Shown here: positions 9,426 through 19,329 of the stretch, in pieces
Layout: every line of letters starts with the position of its first letter
How positions within the stretch are numbered: position 1 is the first letter of the stretch
Source: Methanococcus aeolicus Nankai-3
GTDB lineage: Archaea; AGJL01; Methanococci; Methanococcales; Methanococcaceae
DNA: 64,000 nucleotides
Direction: 5' to 3'
Assembly (NCBI RefSeq): GCF_000017185.1
Contig: NC_009635.1
Span: 374,563-438,562, forward strand
Program-made: the position numbers and the translations under genes
The notes under the pieces: generated by a model
Database searches by the model: none
Seen by the model: the letters and a program-made list of their open reading frames with translations, nothing else
What the model was told of the DNA's origin: nothing

Positions 9426-9887
9426 ATGATAAAAGAGTTTTTTAGAAAACGGTCAATAAACCTCTGTATAGTAAATACTGGTGGTTGCAATGGTTGCGAT
9501 ATAGAACTTGTATCCACACTTGCACCTCGGTATGATATAGAACAATACGGTGTTTATGTCCATAACAATCCACGGGAGGCCGATATATTAGTAATCACTG
9601 GACCAGTTACTCTCCCATGGAAAGATAAACTTGTAGAAATATATGAAAAAACACCAGAACCAAAAATTGTGGTGGCAGTTGGTGCCTGTGCATTAAGTGG
9701 CGGGATATTTAAAGAGGGCCATATATATGGTCCAGTTGATAAATTTATTCCTGTTGATGCTAAAATTGTAGGTTGCCCCCCAAGACCTTCTGAAATTATT
9801 GAAGCAGTGCTAAAAGTGGCACCCGATGCCCTTGCAGCAAAAGGAATAGCTCTTAAAAATGCTAACAAAGTAGCAAATGTAGAGTAG
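9426..9887 (+). CDS. ehaN: Energy-converting hydrogenase A small subunit EhaN
   Basis: The electron-transferring small subunit of the [NiFe] hydrogenase, related to NuoB. The four cluster-binding cysteines are visible as C21 and C24 (GGCNGCDIE), C88 (VGACALSGG) and C117 (GCPPRP), the pattern of the single proximal [4Fe-4S] cluster. At 153 residues it is a normal short form for energy-converting hydrogenases. It lies immediately before the large subunit, as expected. Confidence 0.93.
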   Translation: MIKEFFRKRSINLCIVNTGGCNGCDIELVSTLAPRYDIEQYGVYVHNNPREADILVITGPVTLPWKDKLVEIYEKTPEPKIVVAVGACALSGGIFKEGHIYGPVDKFIPVDAKIVGCPPRPSEIIEAVLKVAPDALAAKGIALKNANKVANVE

Positions 9888-9942
9888 CATATAAAATGGT
9901 ATTGATAAAATATATTAAGAAAAATTAAAAAACTGTGATAAT

Positions 9943-11079
9943 ATGAATGTAGTGCCAGTAGGACCGATACACCCGGTGCTAAAAGAACCCATAAGATTAA
10001 AGTTAATAGTTGAAGGAGAAAAAGTAATTGGTTCTGAGCTTGAAATGGGGTATGTTCATAGGGGAATTGAAAGGATAATGGAGGGAAAACATCACCTAAA
10101 AGGTATTCACCTTGCTGAAAGGGTGTGTGGTATTTGTTCATATATTCATACATACACCTTTGCAGAGTGCATAGAAAATTATTCAAAAATAGAAATCCCC
10201 GATAAAGCAAAATATTTAAGATTAATCACTTGCGAATTGGAACGGATACACAGTCATTTAATTGCATCCGCAGTTTATAATATTTCTATCGAACATGAAA
10301 CTCTTGCTATGTGGGGATTAAGTGCAAGGGAGCATGTTATGGATTTATTAGAGATGATAACTGGGAACAGAGTAAATATGGGCTATAATTTAGTAGGTGG
10401 TGTTAGGGCCGACATAAATAAAGAAATGATTGATAAAATCCATAAAAAATTAAATGAATTAAGGGAAGACCTTAAAAACCTCGTATCAGCATTTGAAACT
10501 GGTCCATTGATTGGATTAAGGGGCAAAGGAATTGGGGTTTTAAAATATGCAGACATTATGAAAACTCGTGCAGTTGGTCCAGTGGCAAGAGCTTCGGCAC
10601 TTCCAGAATGTGATTGGAGATTAAGACATCCAGTATATAAAGAACTCAAATTTAAGCCGGTTTGGTTTGAAGATGGTGACAATCATGCTCGTATGGCAGT
10701 TAGACATCATGAAGTATTGTCAAGTATTGATTTAATAGAGCAAGCTATTGAACTATATAATGAATGTTCTGGAAGAGTTAGGGTAAAACCAGAAATTAAA
10801 GGGGGAGAAGGAGAGTGGAGAAATGAGGCCCATAGGGGAGAGGTATGTTATAAAATAGCCACTACAAATAATGGATTAATTAAAAGAATAATGATAAGAA
10901 CCCCCACTGTGATGAATCTTGAAGCCATGAAAATAATGTTTAAAACTTGCCCAACTATCTCTGATGCTGTAACAACATACACATCAATAGACCCCTGTAT
11001 ATCATGCACAGAACGAACCATTGTATTAGAAGATAAAAAAACTGGAAAAATTAATAATTATTCATTTAATATGCTTTAA
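9943..11079 (+). CDS. ehaO: Energy-converting hydrogenase A large (NiFe) subunit EhaO
   Basis: The catalytic [NiFe] subunit, related to NuoD. Both metal-binding pairs are present: C62 and C65 in [11 protein letters not shown], and C352 and C355 in DPCISCTER. Residues follow after the second pair, so whether maturation removes the C-terminal tail (about 23 residues) cannot be told from sequence. The 378-residue length fits the family. With EhaN it forms the hydrogen-oxidising site whose electrons reduce ferredoxin for the first step of methanogenesis. Confidence 0.94.
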   Translation: MNVVPVGPIHPVLKEPIRLKLIVEGEKVIGSELEMGYVHRGIERIMEGKHHLKGIHLAERVCGICSYIHTYTFAECIENYSKIEIPDKAKYLRLITCELERIHSHLIASAVYNISIEHETLAMWGLSAREHVMDLLEMITGNRVNMGYNLVGGVRADINKEMIDKIHKKLNELREDLKNLVSAFETGPLIGLRGKGIGVLKYADIMKTRAVGPVARASALPECDWRLRHPVYKELKFKPVWFEDGDNHARMAVRHHEVLSSIDLIEQAIELYNECSGRVRVKPEIKGGEGEWRNEAHRGEVCYKIATTNNGLIKRIMIRTPTVMNLEAMKIMFKTCPTISDAVTTYTSIDPCISCTERTIVLEDKKTGKINNYSFNML

Positions 11080-11107
11080 TTAAAAACTAAAAAAGAGTTG
11101 AGATATT

Positions 11108-12364
11108 ATGTCCTCCTCATTGTGGTATCTTTACGAGTTTGTAAGAAAAAAATGGATATCTAACTTCACCTGTGCTAAAACAGATGTAGAAAGCACAATT
11201 CCACAGAAAAGATATAGAAAAATACCTGTTATGGTGGAGCTCCCTGAGAAATGTATAAGCTGTGGAGCATGTGCTGGTGCATGCCCATGTTTTGCTATCG
11301 AAATGGTTAAAAATGATGAATATAATAAGGAGCTCCCTGTAATTGATGATGATTCATGTATAACATGTGCGTTATGTGTGGAATCATGTCCAACAGGAGT
11401 ATTAGATATTGGAACAGTTAAGGAAGATACGGACGGTAGAGCTTTCAGTGTTCCAAAATATACAAATTTAATAATTGATGAAGAATTATGTGTTAACTGC
11501 GGATTATGTAAAAATGCATGTCCAGTTGATGCCATAGATTATAATGAAAAAACCCATTATATTATTGATAATGACTGTATTGAATGTATGGAATGTATTA
11601 AAGTATGCCCTGTTAAAGATGCTATAAAGACATACGACGAAAAATTGTTGAAAGAAAAATTCGATAAAACTCAATATTTAAAATATGATAGATTGACTAA
11701 ATTAGATAATTTTAATGAAGATATTGAAGATGGCAAAAATAACAACAGTGACAATAATATCGACAATAATAGCAATGATAACAACAATGGAGATATGGAC
11801 GCAGATACCACTGCTGATATTACTATGAATAACGAGGATATGCCAAGAATAGTAAAAAGCCTATGTATTAGATGTTATAATTGTGTAGATGTATGTCCAG
11901 ATGGAGTAGATTTAGACAATTACACAGTGAATACCGATAGTTGGGAGGATATTTGTTTAGCCGTTTGTCCCACAACTGCCATGAGAATTGGGGCCGTAGA
12001 AAAAATTTCTAAAATAACAGATAAATGTTATATTGTCAATGAAGATGCCTGTATTGGCTGTAGGATTTGTTATAAAGTATGCGGTGTAGATGATACAATA
12101 AATATATCTTCTGAAACCCGTATGCCATATATTAATCCCAAATTATGCGTTAGGTGCGGACTTTGTTATAATGAATGCCCTGTTAATGCAATAGATTTAA
12201 CAGATACAAAAATTGTTGAAAATACCTGCGAAGTAAGAAAAGCAAAAGATGAATTCAGAAATGTCATAAGGCAAGATTTAGATGAGTTTTCAAAGAAATA
12301 CTTGGCATCTAAATTGGAAATTAATAAAACAATGGAAAAAACCATTAATAAATCTATTACCTGA
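11108..12364 (+). CDS. Polyferredoxin of the Eha complex
   Basis: A 418-residue iron-sulphur protein with seven full CX2CX2CX3C motifs (the first CISCGACAGACP near residue 49, the last CVRCGLCYNECP near 347) and one orphan CX3CP at about residue 284. It presumably carries electrons between the hydrogenase and its partners. An unusual Asn/Asp-rich linker at about residues 214-240 splits the protein into a four-motif and a three-motif half; its DNA (about 11745-11800) is a run of AAYAAY-like codons. Two GGAGCTCC copies lie in the gene. The symbol ehaP or ehaQ is plausible but I cannot decide which. Confidence 0.85.
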   Translation: MSSSLWYLYEFVRKKWISNFTCAKTDVESTIPQKRYRKIPVMVELPEKCISCGACAGACPCFAIEMVKNDEYNKELPVIDDDSCITCALCVESCPTGVLDIGTVKEDTDGRAFSVPKYTNLIIDEELCVNCGLCKNACPVDAIDYNEKTHYIIDNDCIECMECIKVCPVKDAIKTYDEKLLKEKFDKTQYLKYDRLTKLDNFNEDIEDGKNNNSDNNIDNNSNDNNNGDMDADTTADITMNNEDMPRIVKSLCIRCYNCVDVCPDGVDLDNYTVNTDSWEDICLAVCPTTAMRIGAVEKISKITDKCYIVNEDACIGCRICYKVCGVDDTINISSETRMPYINPKLCVRCGLCYNECPVNAIDLTDTKIVENTCEVRKAKDEFRNVIRQDLDEFSKKYLASKLEINKTMEKTINKSIT

Positions 12365-12415
12365 CAATGGGTATTTATATATAAATTTAAAATAACAAAT
12401 ATAAAAATGATTTTT

Positions 12416-12916
12416 ATGCCGACAAATACTCTAAGCATAGATAAAGTGATAAAAAAACACTTTAATAATTTGGAAGTAGATATTCAACTGGAAACACCTT
12501 TGCCAAAACGAATGATTAAAATAGATGATTCGGTATGTATTTGCTGTAATATTTGTACAGAAGTATGTCCCGTTAATGCTATGGATGCCAGAGTGTTAAA
12601 TGCTCCACGAATCAGCAATAAATGTGTATATTGCGAAATGTGTAAAGAAGCATGCCCAGTTGATGCCATAAACATTACTCGAATAGCCGGTAAATTCAAT
12701 GACAATAATATTATATTAGAGGAGTCCACGGAATACAAAGAGTTAATATATAATCAAAAAAAATGCCTTGCCTGTATGGTTTGTTTAAAAAACTGTCCGT
12801 TCTGTGCCATCAGTAAAGCAGGACCAAAGGTAAAATTTAATATGAAAAAATGTAAATTATGTGGGCATTGTGGAAAATTATGTCCTCCAAAAGCTATTAA
12901 ATTTAAATTATTATAA
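12416..12916 (+). CDS. Four-cluster ferredoxin of the Eha operon
   Basis: A protein of about 166 residues with four CX2CX2CX3C motifs (CICCNICTEVC, CVYCEMCKEAC, CLACMVCLKNC, CKLCGHCGKLC), so a 4x[4Fe-4S] protein. There is a 40-residue N-terminal extension without cysteines. The start is ambiguous: ATG 12416 has a weak TGAT upstream, while ATG 12407 three codons earlier has none; I prefer 12416. It follows the large polyferredoxin by ~50 bases and is followed by a MITE-like copy. Confidence 0.82.
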   Translation: MPTNTLSIDKVIKKHFNNLEVDIQLETPLPKRMIKIDDSVCICCNICTEVCPVNAMDARVLNAPRISNKCVYCEMCKEACPVDAINITRIAGKFNDNNIILEESTEYKELIYNQKKCLACMVCLKNCPFCAISKAGPKVKFNMKKCKLCGHCGKLCPPKAIKFKLL

Positions 12917-12953
12917 TAATTTATTTTAATATTGCCTATTATATATGTATATT

Positions 12954-13060
12954 TATAGTAAGTTCAATAACTGTCCCTTATCTGGCTTATTATTGGTAAT
13001 GGGGTATAGATTAGCTTTTAATCATAGCATATTTATGAAAAAGGCCGAAGATTGACTATA
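12954..13060. repeat. MITE-like element, copy B
   Basis: A 107-base intergenic block. The left end TATAGTAAGTTCAATAACTG matches the left end of copy C with a small deletion, and the right end CCGAAGATTGACTATA matches copy D almost exactly. The terminal bases form an inverted repeat with TA at both tips. It has no coding capacity and lies between two ferredoxin genes of the Eha cluster. A GGAGCTCC palindrome follows nine bases after its right end. Confidence 0.65.
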
Positions 13061-13145
13061 TACGCTTTGGAGCTCCCTCTGGATATATACAATTTCTGTT
13101 ATTAATTCTATTTATTAAATTATTAATGTTTATTTAGGTGGGATT

Positions 13146-13898
13146 ATGATTACTATAAAAAAACCACTGGATGAAATTATAGATACCATCTCTGAAAAAG
13201 TAGGTGGTGACAATAAATCATTTAAAGGGATTTTAAAAAATTCAAATGTCTCTGAAAAATATATATGCATAGTGCCCGATGACTGCATAAGATGTAATCT
13301 ATGTTATATCGAATGTCCAGTTGATGCCATAACAAAACCAACCGTAAGAAAACCTGCGGAAATTATTCCTGATAAATGTGTTAAATGTGAAATATGTGCT
13401 ATGACTTGTCCAGTTGATACAATAAAAGTATTGGATGCCAATGCCAAAATTGAAAACCATAGCGTAGTTTATACCATTAAGGAACAAGATACAGAACATA
13501 GAACCATAAAATTAAATAACTATCATATTGATGTTGAAAAATGTATATTTTGTGGATTATGCGATAAATTCTGCCCCACAAATGCCATAACTGTGGAAAG
13601 ACGAAAAAGTTTTGATATTGATTTAAATAAATGTGTGGGCTGTAATGCCTGTGCCAGCGTATGCCCTAAAAAAATTATAACTGTTGATAATGAGTTAGGG
13701 GAGCTCCCATTTAATAAATCAATTAGTGTGGATAATGATGTATGCGTTAAATGTCTTGTATGTGTGGAAGAATGTCCGATTAACATAATTAAGGAGATAG
13801 CCGAAGGAGTAGAAATAGATAAATCAAATTGTATGTATTGTGGAAGATGTGAAGGGTCCTGTCCAGTTCATGCAATTGAAATTAAAAATAAAGAATAA
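13146..13898 (+). CDS. Six-cluster polyferredoxin of the Eha cluster
   Basis: A 250-residue protein with six CX2CX2CX3C motifs: CIRCNLCYIEC, CVKCEICAMTC, CIFCGLCDKFC, CVGCNACASVC, CVKCLVCVEEC and CMYCGRCEGSC. It is therefore a 6x[4Fe-4S] polyferredoxin like the one reported in Eha operons. ATG start after AGGTGGGATT. A 229-base gap with a MITE-like copy separates it from the upstream ferredoxin gene, so it may now have its own promoter. The last base of its stop codon is the first base of a possible ATG for the CBS gene. Confidence 0.88.
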   Translation: MITIKKPLDEIIDTISEKVGGDNKSFKGILKNSNVSEKYICIVPDDCIRCNLCYIECPVDAITKPTVRKPAEIIPDKCVKCEICAMTCPVDTIKVLDANAKIENHSVVYTIKEQDTEHRTIKLNNYHIDVEKCIFCGLCDKFCPTNAITVERRKSFDIDLNKCVGCNACASVCPKKIITVDNELGELPFNKSISVDNDVCVKCLVCVEECPINIIKEIAEGVEIDKSNCMYCGRCEGSCPVHAIEIKNKE

Positions 13899-13927
13899 TG
13901 ATTAAAAATAAAATTTGGGGGAAAATT

Positions 13928-14557
13928 ATGAAAGTAAAAGATTTAATGGACACAAATATTTTAAAAATTTATCCTGACTTCACCGCAAAAAAAACTGTTG
14001 AATTAATGTATAAAAGAAAAAGATTCAGCACAGCAGTTCTTGACGATGAGGATAGGTTAATTGGGTGGATTATGTCTCTTGATTTGGCAATACTTGATGA
14101 TAAAACCATTTTGATAAAGGATATCATGCACCCATTGGATAAAATAATAACGCTGCATGAAAATGACCCTGCACGAGATGCCGTTGTAAAAATCGTAAAG
14201 CATAAGGTAATTAGTATCCCTGTGCTAAATAATGAGAGAAATGTTATAGGAATGGTTAGAAACTGCGATATAACAAAAACTCTTGCAAAATTATATGATA
14301 TACCACTTGATAGTTTGTTTAAAACACTCCAAAAAGAGATAAAGGGCATAACTTGGGAGGAACTTATGGATGCCTCAACAATAATTACAAAACAAACCAC
14401 CAACGAAGAAATTACGGCCGAAGAATATGAAAAAAAATTAAAAAATACCACCTTTGGTCAGGCAATATGGGCATGCGGAGGGCTGGAAAAATTCTTCGCG
14501 GGATTAATTAAAATTGGGGAAGTGGCAATAGCAAGAAAAATAGCAAGAAGAAAATAA
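13928..14557 (+). CDS. CBS-domain protein linked to the Eha cluster
   Basis: About 209 residues. Two tandem CBS domains are visible: the first begins MKVKDLMDTNI, the second contains IKDIMHPLDK and a VISIPVLNNERNVIGMV strand. A C-terminal region of about 80 residues (from about residue 130) has no recognised motif. CBS pairs bind adenine nucleotides, so it may sense energy charge for the hydrogenase; that is inference. ATG 13928 is preceded by GGGGGA; an earlier ATG at 13898, overlapping the upstream stop, would add ten residues. Its stop is six bases from the convergent ksgA stop. Confidence 0.78.
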   Translation: MKVKDLMDTNILKIYPDFTAKKTVELMYKRKRFSTAVLDDEDRLIGWIMSLDLAILDDKTILIKDIMHPLDKIITLHENDPARDAVVKIVKHKVISIPVLNNERNVIGMVRNCDITKTLAKLYDIPLDSLFKTLQKEIKGITWEELMDASTIITKQTTNEEITAEEYEKKLKNTTFGQAIWACGGLEKFFAGLIKIGEVAIARKIARRK

Positions 14558-14563
14558 TTTGTA

Positions 14564-15379
14564 TTATTTTGATTTATTTATTATTTTATATAAATTATTA
14601 CATAAAACACCTATTTCTTTTAAGGATAGCGTATATACCTTTTTACCCAATAAATCATTAAATTCCATTATTTCATTTGAATTTAATAATTCTTTTAATT
14701 TATCCCTATCCATGTTAATTTCATGTGCCGAATGAATAAGTGCCTTTTTTGTATTTTTATTTCTATGCTGAAACAATGCCCTATTAAATCCATCAAAAAA
14801 TTCCCAATTGTCTATATTATGTATTGGTTCATTTTTTTTAGTTATTTTTACAATTGCAGAATCTACCTTTGGTTTTGGAGAAAATGCAGAAGGCGAAACT
14901 TTACATACATAATCCACGACAGCCCTATATTGCACGGAAACACTTAATCTACTATATTCTTTTGTTCCCGAGGGAGCTCCCATTCTTTTAGCAAATTCAT
15001 ATTGATACATCAAAACAGCAACTTCAAAATCACAATCTAACAATTTAAATGTAATTGGGGAAGATATTTGATATGGTAAATTTGCCACAACTTTATTAAA
15101 GCCCAATTCCTTTAAATTAACTTTTAAAGCGTCATTCCAAATTATTTCAACATTGGGATATTCTTTAATTATATCTTCCCAAAATATTTCTAATTTTTTA
15201 TCTAATTCGATAACTATTACTTTTTTACATTGTTTAGCCAATTCTTTTGTTAATATTCCTTTTCCCAATCCAATTTCTAAAACTATATCATTTTTATTTA
15301 TATTGGCTGCATTAATTGCCTTTTTCACTATATTTTTATCTTTTAAAAAACATTGTCCTAATTTTTTATTTTGCTGCAT
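14564..15379 (-). CDS. rsmA: 16S rRNA dimethyladenosine transferase
   Basis: Also called ksgA/Dim1. It dimethylates two adjacent adenosines near the 3' end of 16S rRNA using S-adenosylmethionine. The 271-residue protein has the substrate-binding motif I ([12 protein letters not shown] near residues 34-45), an acidic IELD motif, and the catalytic NLPYQISSP near residues 119-127. Length and motif order are normal. It converges on the Eha cluster and is divergent from galU. Confidence 0.95.
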   Translation of the reverse strand: MQQNKKLGQCFLKDKNIVKKAINAANINKNDIVLEIGLGKGILTKELAKQCKKVIVIELDKKLEIFWEDIIKEYPNVEIIWNDALKVNLKELGFNKVVANLPYQISSPITFKLLDCDFEVAVLMYQYEFAKRMGAPSGTKEYSRLSVSVQYRAVVDYVCKVSPSAFSPKPKVDSAIVKITKKNEPIHNIDNWEFFDGFNRALFQHRNKNTKKALIHSAHEINMDRDKLKELLNSNEIMEFNDLLGKKVYTLSLKEIGVLCNNLYKIINKSK

Positions 15380-15519
15380 AATTCCACTAAATACCTTGAT
15401 AAGTTAATTATTTGTGTTTATAAATAATAATATATAATATTACTTTTATAATAATATATGTAATTAATATTTGATTAAATAAATAATATATGGATCATTG
15501 TTATTCTTTTGGTGATAGG
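15380..15519. promoter_or_regulatory. Divergent promoter region between rsmA and galU
   Basis: A 140-base AT-rich gap between divergent genes. TTTATAAATA at about 15417-15426 is the best TATA-like candidate. The GGTGAT at 15511-15516 is the galU ribosome-binding site and decides the ATG at 15520. No factor-binding repeat was seen. Confidence 0.3.
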
Positions 15520-16377
15520 ATGGAAAAAATGATAAAAAAAGCAGTTATACCGGCGGCGGGATTTGGAACAAGATTATTGCCCCTAACAAAGGCAAAACCA
15601 AAAGAGATGTTATCAGTAGTGGATAAACCCATAATTCAATATGTAATTGAAGATTTGGCTGATGCAAGCGTTGATAATATATTAATAGTTACAGGAAAGG
15701 GAAAAAGTGCAATAGAAAATCATTTTGATAGAAATTATGGGCTTGAAAATAAATTAAAAGAAGGCGGGAAAACAGAATTATTAAATATTATTGGTAAAAT
15801 AGATAATTTGGCAAATATATTTTATACCAGACAAAAACAACAAAAAGGACTGGGGGATGCCATATACTGCGGAAAAGAATTTGTCGGAAAAGAATATTTT
15901 TTAGCACTTGTTGGAGATACAATATATACTGGCAATGTAGTTCAAAAAATGCTTGAAGTGTATGAAAAATACAGATGTTCCGTAATTGTTCTTGAAAGAG
16001 TGCCAAAAGAATTAGTTTATAAATATGGGGTAATTTCTGGAAAAGAAATTGAGGAGGGAATATTTGAATTAGATGATTTAGTTGAAAAACCATCTGTTGA
16101 GGGAGCTCCCTCAAATTTAATAATCACGGGGGCATATTTATTATCGCCAAAAATATTTGACCATTTGGAAACCATTGAAATTGGTGCTGGAGGGGAGCTC
16201 CAATTAACCGATGCAATGAAATCATTATTAAAAGAGGAAAAAATAATGGGTGTTGAGGTGGATTGCACCCGATATGATATAGGAGATATTGAGGGATGGT
16301 TAAAGGCAAATGTTGAAATTGCCATGGAAAAAATTCCCAATTTTAAGGATTATTTAAAAGAAGTTGTTAATAAATAA
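15520..16377 (+). CDS. galU: UTP-glucose-1-phosphate uridylyltransferase
   Basis: Makes UDP-glucose, the precursor for the UDP-sugar genes at both ends of this window. About 285 residues. The nucleotidyltransferase signature AAGFGTRLLPLTKAKPKEML is at residues ~11-30, followed by VDKPIIQYVIED. The ATG at 15520 is chosen because GGTGAT lies three bases before it; an ATG 30 bases upstream has no ribosome-binding site. Two GGAGCTCC palindromes lie within it, the first embedded in an 18-base perfect palindrome. Confidence 0.92.
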   Translation: MEKMIKKAVIPAAGFGTRLLPLTKAKPKEMLSVVDKPIIQYVIEDLADASVDNILIVTGKGKSAIENHFDRNYGLENKLKEGGKTELLNIIGKIDNLANIFYTRQKQQKGLGDAIYCGKEFVGKEYFLALVGDTIYTGNVVQKMLEVYEKYRCSVIVLERVPKELVYKYGVISGKEIEEGIFELDDLVEKPSVEGAPSNLIITGAYLLSPKIFDHLETIEIGAGGELQLTDAMKSLLKEEKIMGVEVDCTRYDIGDIEGWLKANVEIAMEKIPNFKDYLKEVVNK

Positions 16378-16455
16378 TATTCATTTGGGCAGTGTTATGG
16401 GAGCTCCCGTGATGCCATAACAAATAATATAATTATTTTTAAAAAAGGTGAAATA

Positions 16456-17364
16456 TTGAAAGTTCTCATAACTGGTGGAGCAGGATTTATTGGAAGTCAT
16501 ATAGTAGATAAATTTTTAGAAAATAACCACGAGGTTGTAGTTTTAGACAATTTAACCACGGGCAATTTAGATAATATTAAACGAAATAATGATAATATTG
16601 AATTTATAAATAAAAGCATACGAGATAATGATTTAAATTTTGAAGATATTGATGTGGTAATACATCATGCTGCACAAATAAATGTTAGAACCTCTGTTGA
16701 AAATCCTGTTTTAGATGGAGATATAAATATTTTAGGATTAATAAATATTTTAGAGAAGATAAAAAAATATGGGGTTAAAAAAATAATATTTGCATCTTCG
16801 GGAGGGGCTGTTTATGGGGAACCAGAATATATGCCCGTTGATGAAAATCATGTCGGAGCTCCAATGAGTCCTTATGGAGTAAGTAAATTTTGTGGGGAAG
16901 AATATATAAAATTATACAATAGATTGTATGGCATTGATTATACTATTTTGCGATATTCAAATGTATTTGGGGAACGGCAAGACCCATTGGGTGAAGCCGG
17001 AGTAATCTCTATATTTATCGATAAAATGGTTAAAAACGAAAAAGCCACAATATTTGGAGATGGTGGCCAGACAAGAGATTTTGTTTATGTTGGTGATGTG
17101 GCAGAGGCAAATTTAAAGGCCTTGGATTGGAAAAATGAAATTGTAAATATTGGAACAGGAATAGAAACCTCTGTAAATGAATTATATTCAGTAATTGCAA
17201 ATGAATTAAATTATAATGATAAACCAATATATGATAAACCAAGAGAAGGAGAGGTTTATAGAATTTCATTGGAGATAAATAAGGCTAAAAAATTAGGTTG
17301 GAAACCTATTGTTGATTTAAAAGAAGGCATAAAAAGAACTGTTGAATGGACGAAAAATAAATAA
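16456..17364 (+). CDS. NAD-dependent sugar epimerase/dehydratase (UDP-glucose 4-epimerase type)
   Basis: A 302-residue extended short-chain dehydrogenase. The Rossmann motif GGAGFIGSH is at residues 7-15, and the catalytic SSGGAVYG and YGVSK motifs lie near residues 114 and 140. TTG start eight bases after the GGTGA. Its position after galU suggests UDP-glucose to UDP-galactose conversion or similar. The family contains several activities that cannot be told apart by eye. A GGAGCTCC copy encodes part of the HVGAPMSP loop. Confidence 0.8.
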   Translation: MKVLITGGAGFIGSHIVDKFLENNHEVVVLDNLTTGNLDNIKRNNDNIEFINKSIRDNDLNFEDIDVVIHHAAQINVRTSVENPVLDGDINILGLINILEKIKKYGVKKIIFASSGGAVYGEPEYMPVDENHVGAPMSPYGVSKFCGEEYIKLYNRLYGIDYTILRYSNVFGERQDPLGEAGVISIFIDKMVKNEKATIFGDGGQTRDFVYVGDVAEANLKALDWKNEIVNIGTGIETSVNELYSVIANELNYNDKPIYDKPREGEVYRISLEINKAKKLGWKPIVDLKEGIKRTVEWTKNK

Positions 17365-17428
17365 TATAAAAAAATATCGATAATATAAAATTCCCAAAAA
17401 AGAGGAATAAATTTCTACGAGGTGCAAA

Positions 17429-18307
17429 ATGAAAGGTATAGTTTTAGCAGGAGGTTCTGGGACTAGGTTATATCCCATTACATATGCAGGAAATAAACAT
17501 TTAATGCCACTATATAATAAACCAATGATATATTATTCACTGTCAATTTTAATGCTATCTAAAATTAAAGATATTTTAATAATTACAACGCCCAATGACA
17601 TATCACAATATAAAAAATTATTGGGCAATGGGGCGCACTACGGAATAAATATACAATATAAAGAACAGTCTGAACCAAAAGGACTTGCAGATGCGTTTAT
17701 TATCGGAGAGGACTTTATTGGGGAGGATACCGTATGTTTGATACTTGGAGATAATATGCTATATGGTAGTGGATTAACTGGATTTTTAATTGATGCGAAA
17801 GAAGAAATTTCAAAAAATGGGGGTAGTATTGTATTTGGGCAATATGTAAAAGACCCAGAACGATATGGAGTAATTAAATTTGATGAGCAAGGGGAAATTG
17901 AAGAAATTATAGAAAAACCAAAAAATGCTCCATCAAATTATGCTGTTATAGGTCTTTATTATTATGACAACAAAGTTATTGATATTGCTAAAACCATAAA
18001 ACCATCTAATAGAGGAGAATTGGAAATAACTGATGTAAATAATGAATATTTAAAAAATAAAAAATTAAGCGTAAAATTATTGCCAAGAGGAACGGCATGG
18101 TTTGATGCTGGAACTCATGACAGTTTTTTAGAGGCAAGTAATTTTATATCTGCTGTTGAAAAAAGAATGGGATTAATGGTTGGATGTTTAGAGGAAATAG
18201 CATATCATAATGGATGGATAACAGACAAAGAACTTTTGAACTTAGCCGAACCGTTGATGAAAACAGAATATGGGAAATATTTAGAAAAACTTGTTAATGA
18301 GAAATAA
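17429..18307 (+). CDS. rfbA: Glucose-1-phosphate thymidylyltransferase
   Basis: First enzyme of dTDP-L-rhamnose synthesis: couples dTTP and glucose 1-phosphate. The 292-residue protein opens with MKGIVLAGGSGTRLYPIT and has KHLMPLYNKPMIYY and the LGDNMLYG motif near residue 108, all typical of RfbA/RmlA. ATG start after GAGGTG. It is followed directly by rfbB and rfbD, confirming the pathway. Confidence 0.94.
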   Translation: MKGIVLAGGSGTRLYPITYAGNKHLMPLYNKPMIYYSLSILMLSKIKDILIITTPNDISQYKKLLGNGAHYGINIQYKEQSEPKGLADAFIIGEDFIGEDTVCLILGDNMLYGSGLTGFLIDAKEEISKNGGSIVFGQYVKDPERYGVIKFDEQGEIEEIIEKPKNAPSNYAVIGLYYYDNKVIDIAKTIKPSNRGELEITDVNNEYLKNKKLSVKLLPRGTAWFDAGTHDSFLEASNFISAVEKRMGLMVGCLEEIAYHNGWITDKELLNLAEPLMKTEYGKYLEKLVNEK

Positions 18308-18353
18308 TATTTGTATAATTTATATTTTATTTTATAATTTATTTGGTGAAATA

Positions 18354-19292
18354 ATGAAAATAGTAATTACTGGGGGAGCAGGATTTATTGGCTGCAATTT
18401 TGTTAGAATGATGGTAAATAAATATCCCGATTATGAAATTAAAGTTTTAGATAATTTATCCTATGCTGGAAGCTTGGATAATTTAAAAGATATTTCGGAT
18501 AAAATAGAATTTATTAAAGGAGATATCACCAACAAAGAGGCCGTAGAAAACTCATTAAAAGATGCCGATGCAGTTATACATTTTGCAGCTGAATCTCATG
18601 TTGATAATTCTATTGAAAATCCAGAAAATTTTGTTAAAACCAATGTATTTGGAACATATAATCTATTAGAATGTGCTAGAAAAAATGATATTGATAAATT
18701 TTTACATATTTCCACAGATGAAACTTATGGAAGTATTGAAAGAGGTTCCTTTAAAGAAACCGATAGATTAGATCCTGCATCACCATATTCTGCTTCAAAA
18801 GCAGGTAGTGATTTATTAGTTAGTGCATATCATACAACCTATGGATTAAATACATTAATTACTCGTTCAAGCAATAATTTTGGACCATATCAATATCCTG
18901 AAAAACTTATACCAGTTTTAATAAAAAATGCGATATACAATAATCCCCTTCCAATATATGGAGATGGATTAAATGTTAGGGATTGGATTTTTGTAGAGGA
19001 TAATTGTAGTGGTGTTGATGTGGTGTTCCACAAGGGGGAAATTGGAGAGGTATATAATATAGGAGGGGGCAACGAAAAAACAAATCTTGAAATCACCAAA
19101 TTAATATTAAAAGAATTAAATAAGCCAGAAGAATTAATAACATTTGTGAAAGATAGATTGGGGCATGATAGAAGATATTCGATAGATACAAATAAAACAA
19201 AAGCTCTTGGATGGGAACCTAAATGGGAATTTGAAGATGCATTAAAATATACTGTAAAATGGTATTTGGAAAATAAATGGTTTTGGGAATAA
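18354..19292 (+). CDS. rfbB: dTDP-glucose 4,6-dehydratase
   Basis: Second enzyme of dTDP-rhamnose synthesis; it forms dTDP-4-keto-6-deoxyglucose using bound NAD. About 312 residues with GGAGFIGCNFVRMM at the N-terminus, the STDETYGS motif (catalytic Asp-Glu pair after Thr) near residue 120 and YSASKAGSD (catalytic Tyr and Lys) near residue 145. The ATG at 18354 follows GGTGAAATA; the open frame extends further upstream over the rfbA stop but has no ribosome-binding site there. Confidence 0.94.
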   Translation: MKIVITGGAGFIGCNFVRMMVNKYPDYEIKVLDNLSYAGSLDNLKDISDKIEFIKGDITNKEAVENSLKDADAVIHFAAESHVDNSIENPENFVKTNVFGTYNLLECARKNDIDKFLHISTDETYGSIERGSFKETDRLDPASPYSASKAGSDLLVSAYHTTYGLNTLITRSSNNFGPYQYPEKLIPVLIKNAIYNNPLPIYGDGLNVRDWIFVEDNCSGVDVVFHKGEIGEVYNIGGGNEKTNLEITKLILKELNKPEELITFVKDRLGHDRRYSIDTNKTKALGWEPKWEFEDALKYTVKWYLENKWFWE

Positions 19293-19329
19293 TTAATTTT
19301 TACCCAAAATTATTTAATTTGGTGGAATT

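Noticed and set aside
9554-10210. Long antisense open frame over ehaN/ehaO
   Set aside because: It covers two certain hydrogenase genes in the other strand and has no homology.
16095-16115. 18-base palindrome as a terminator
   Set aside because: It lies inside galU, is centred on GGAGCTCC and is not followed by a T run.
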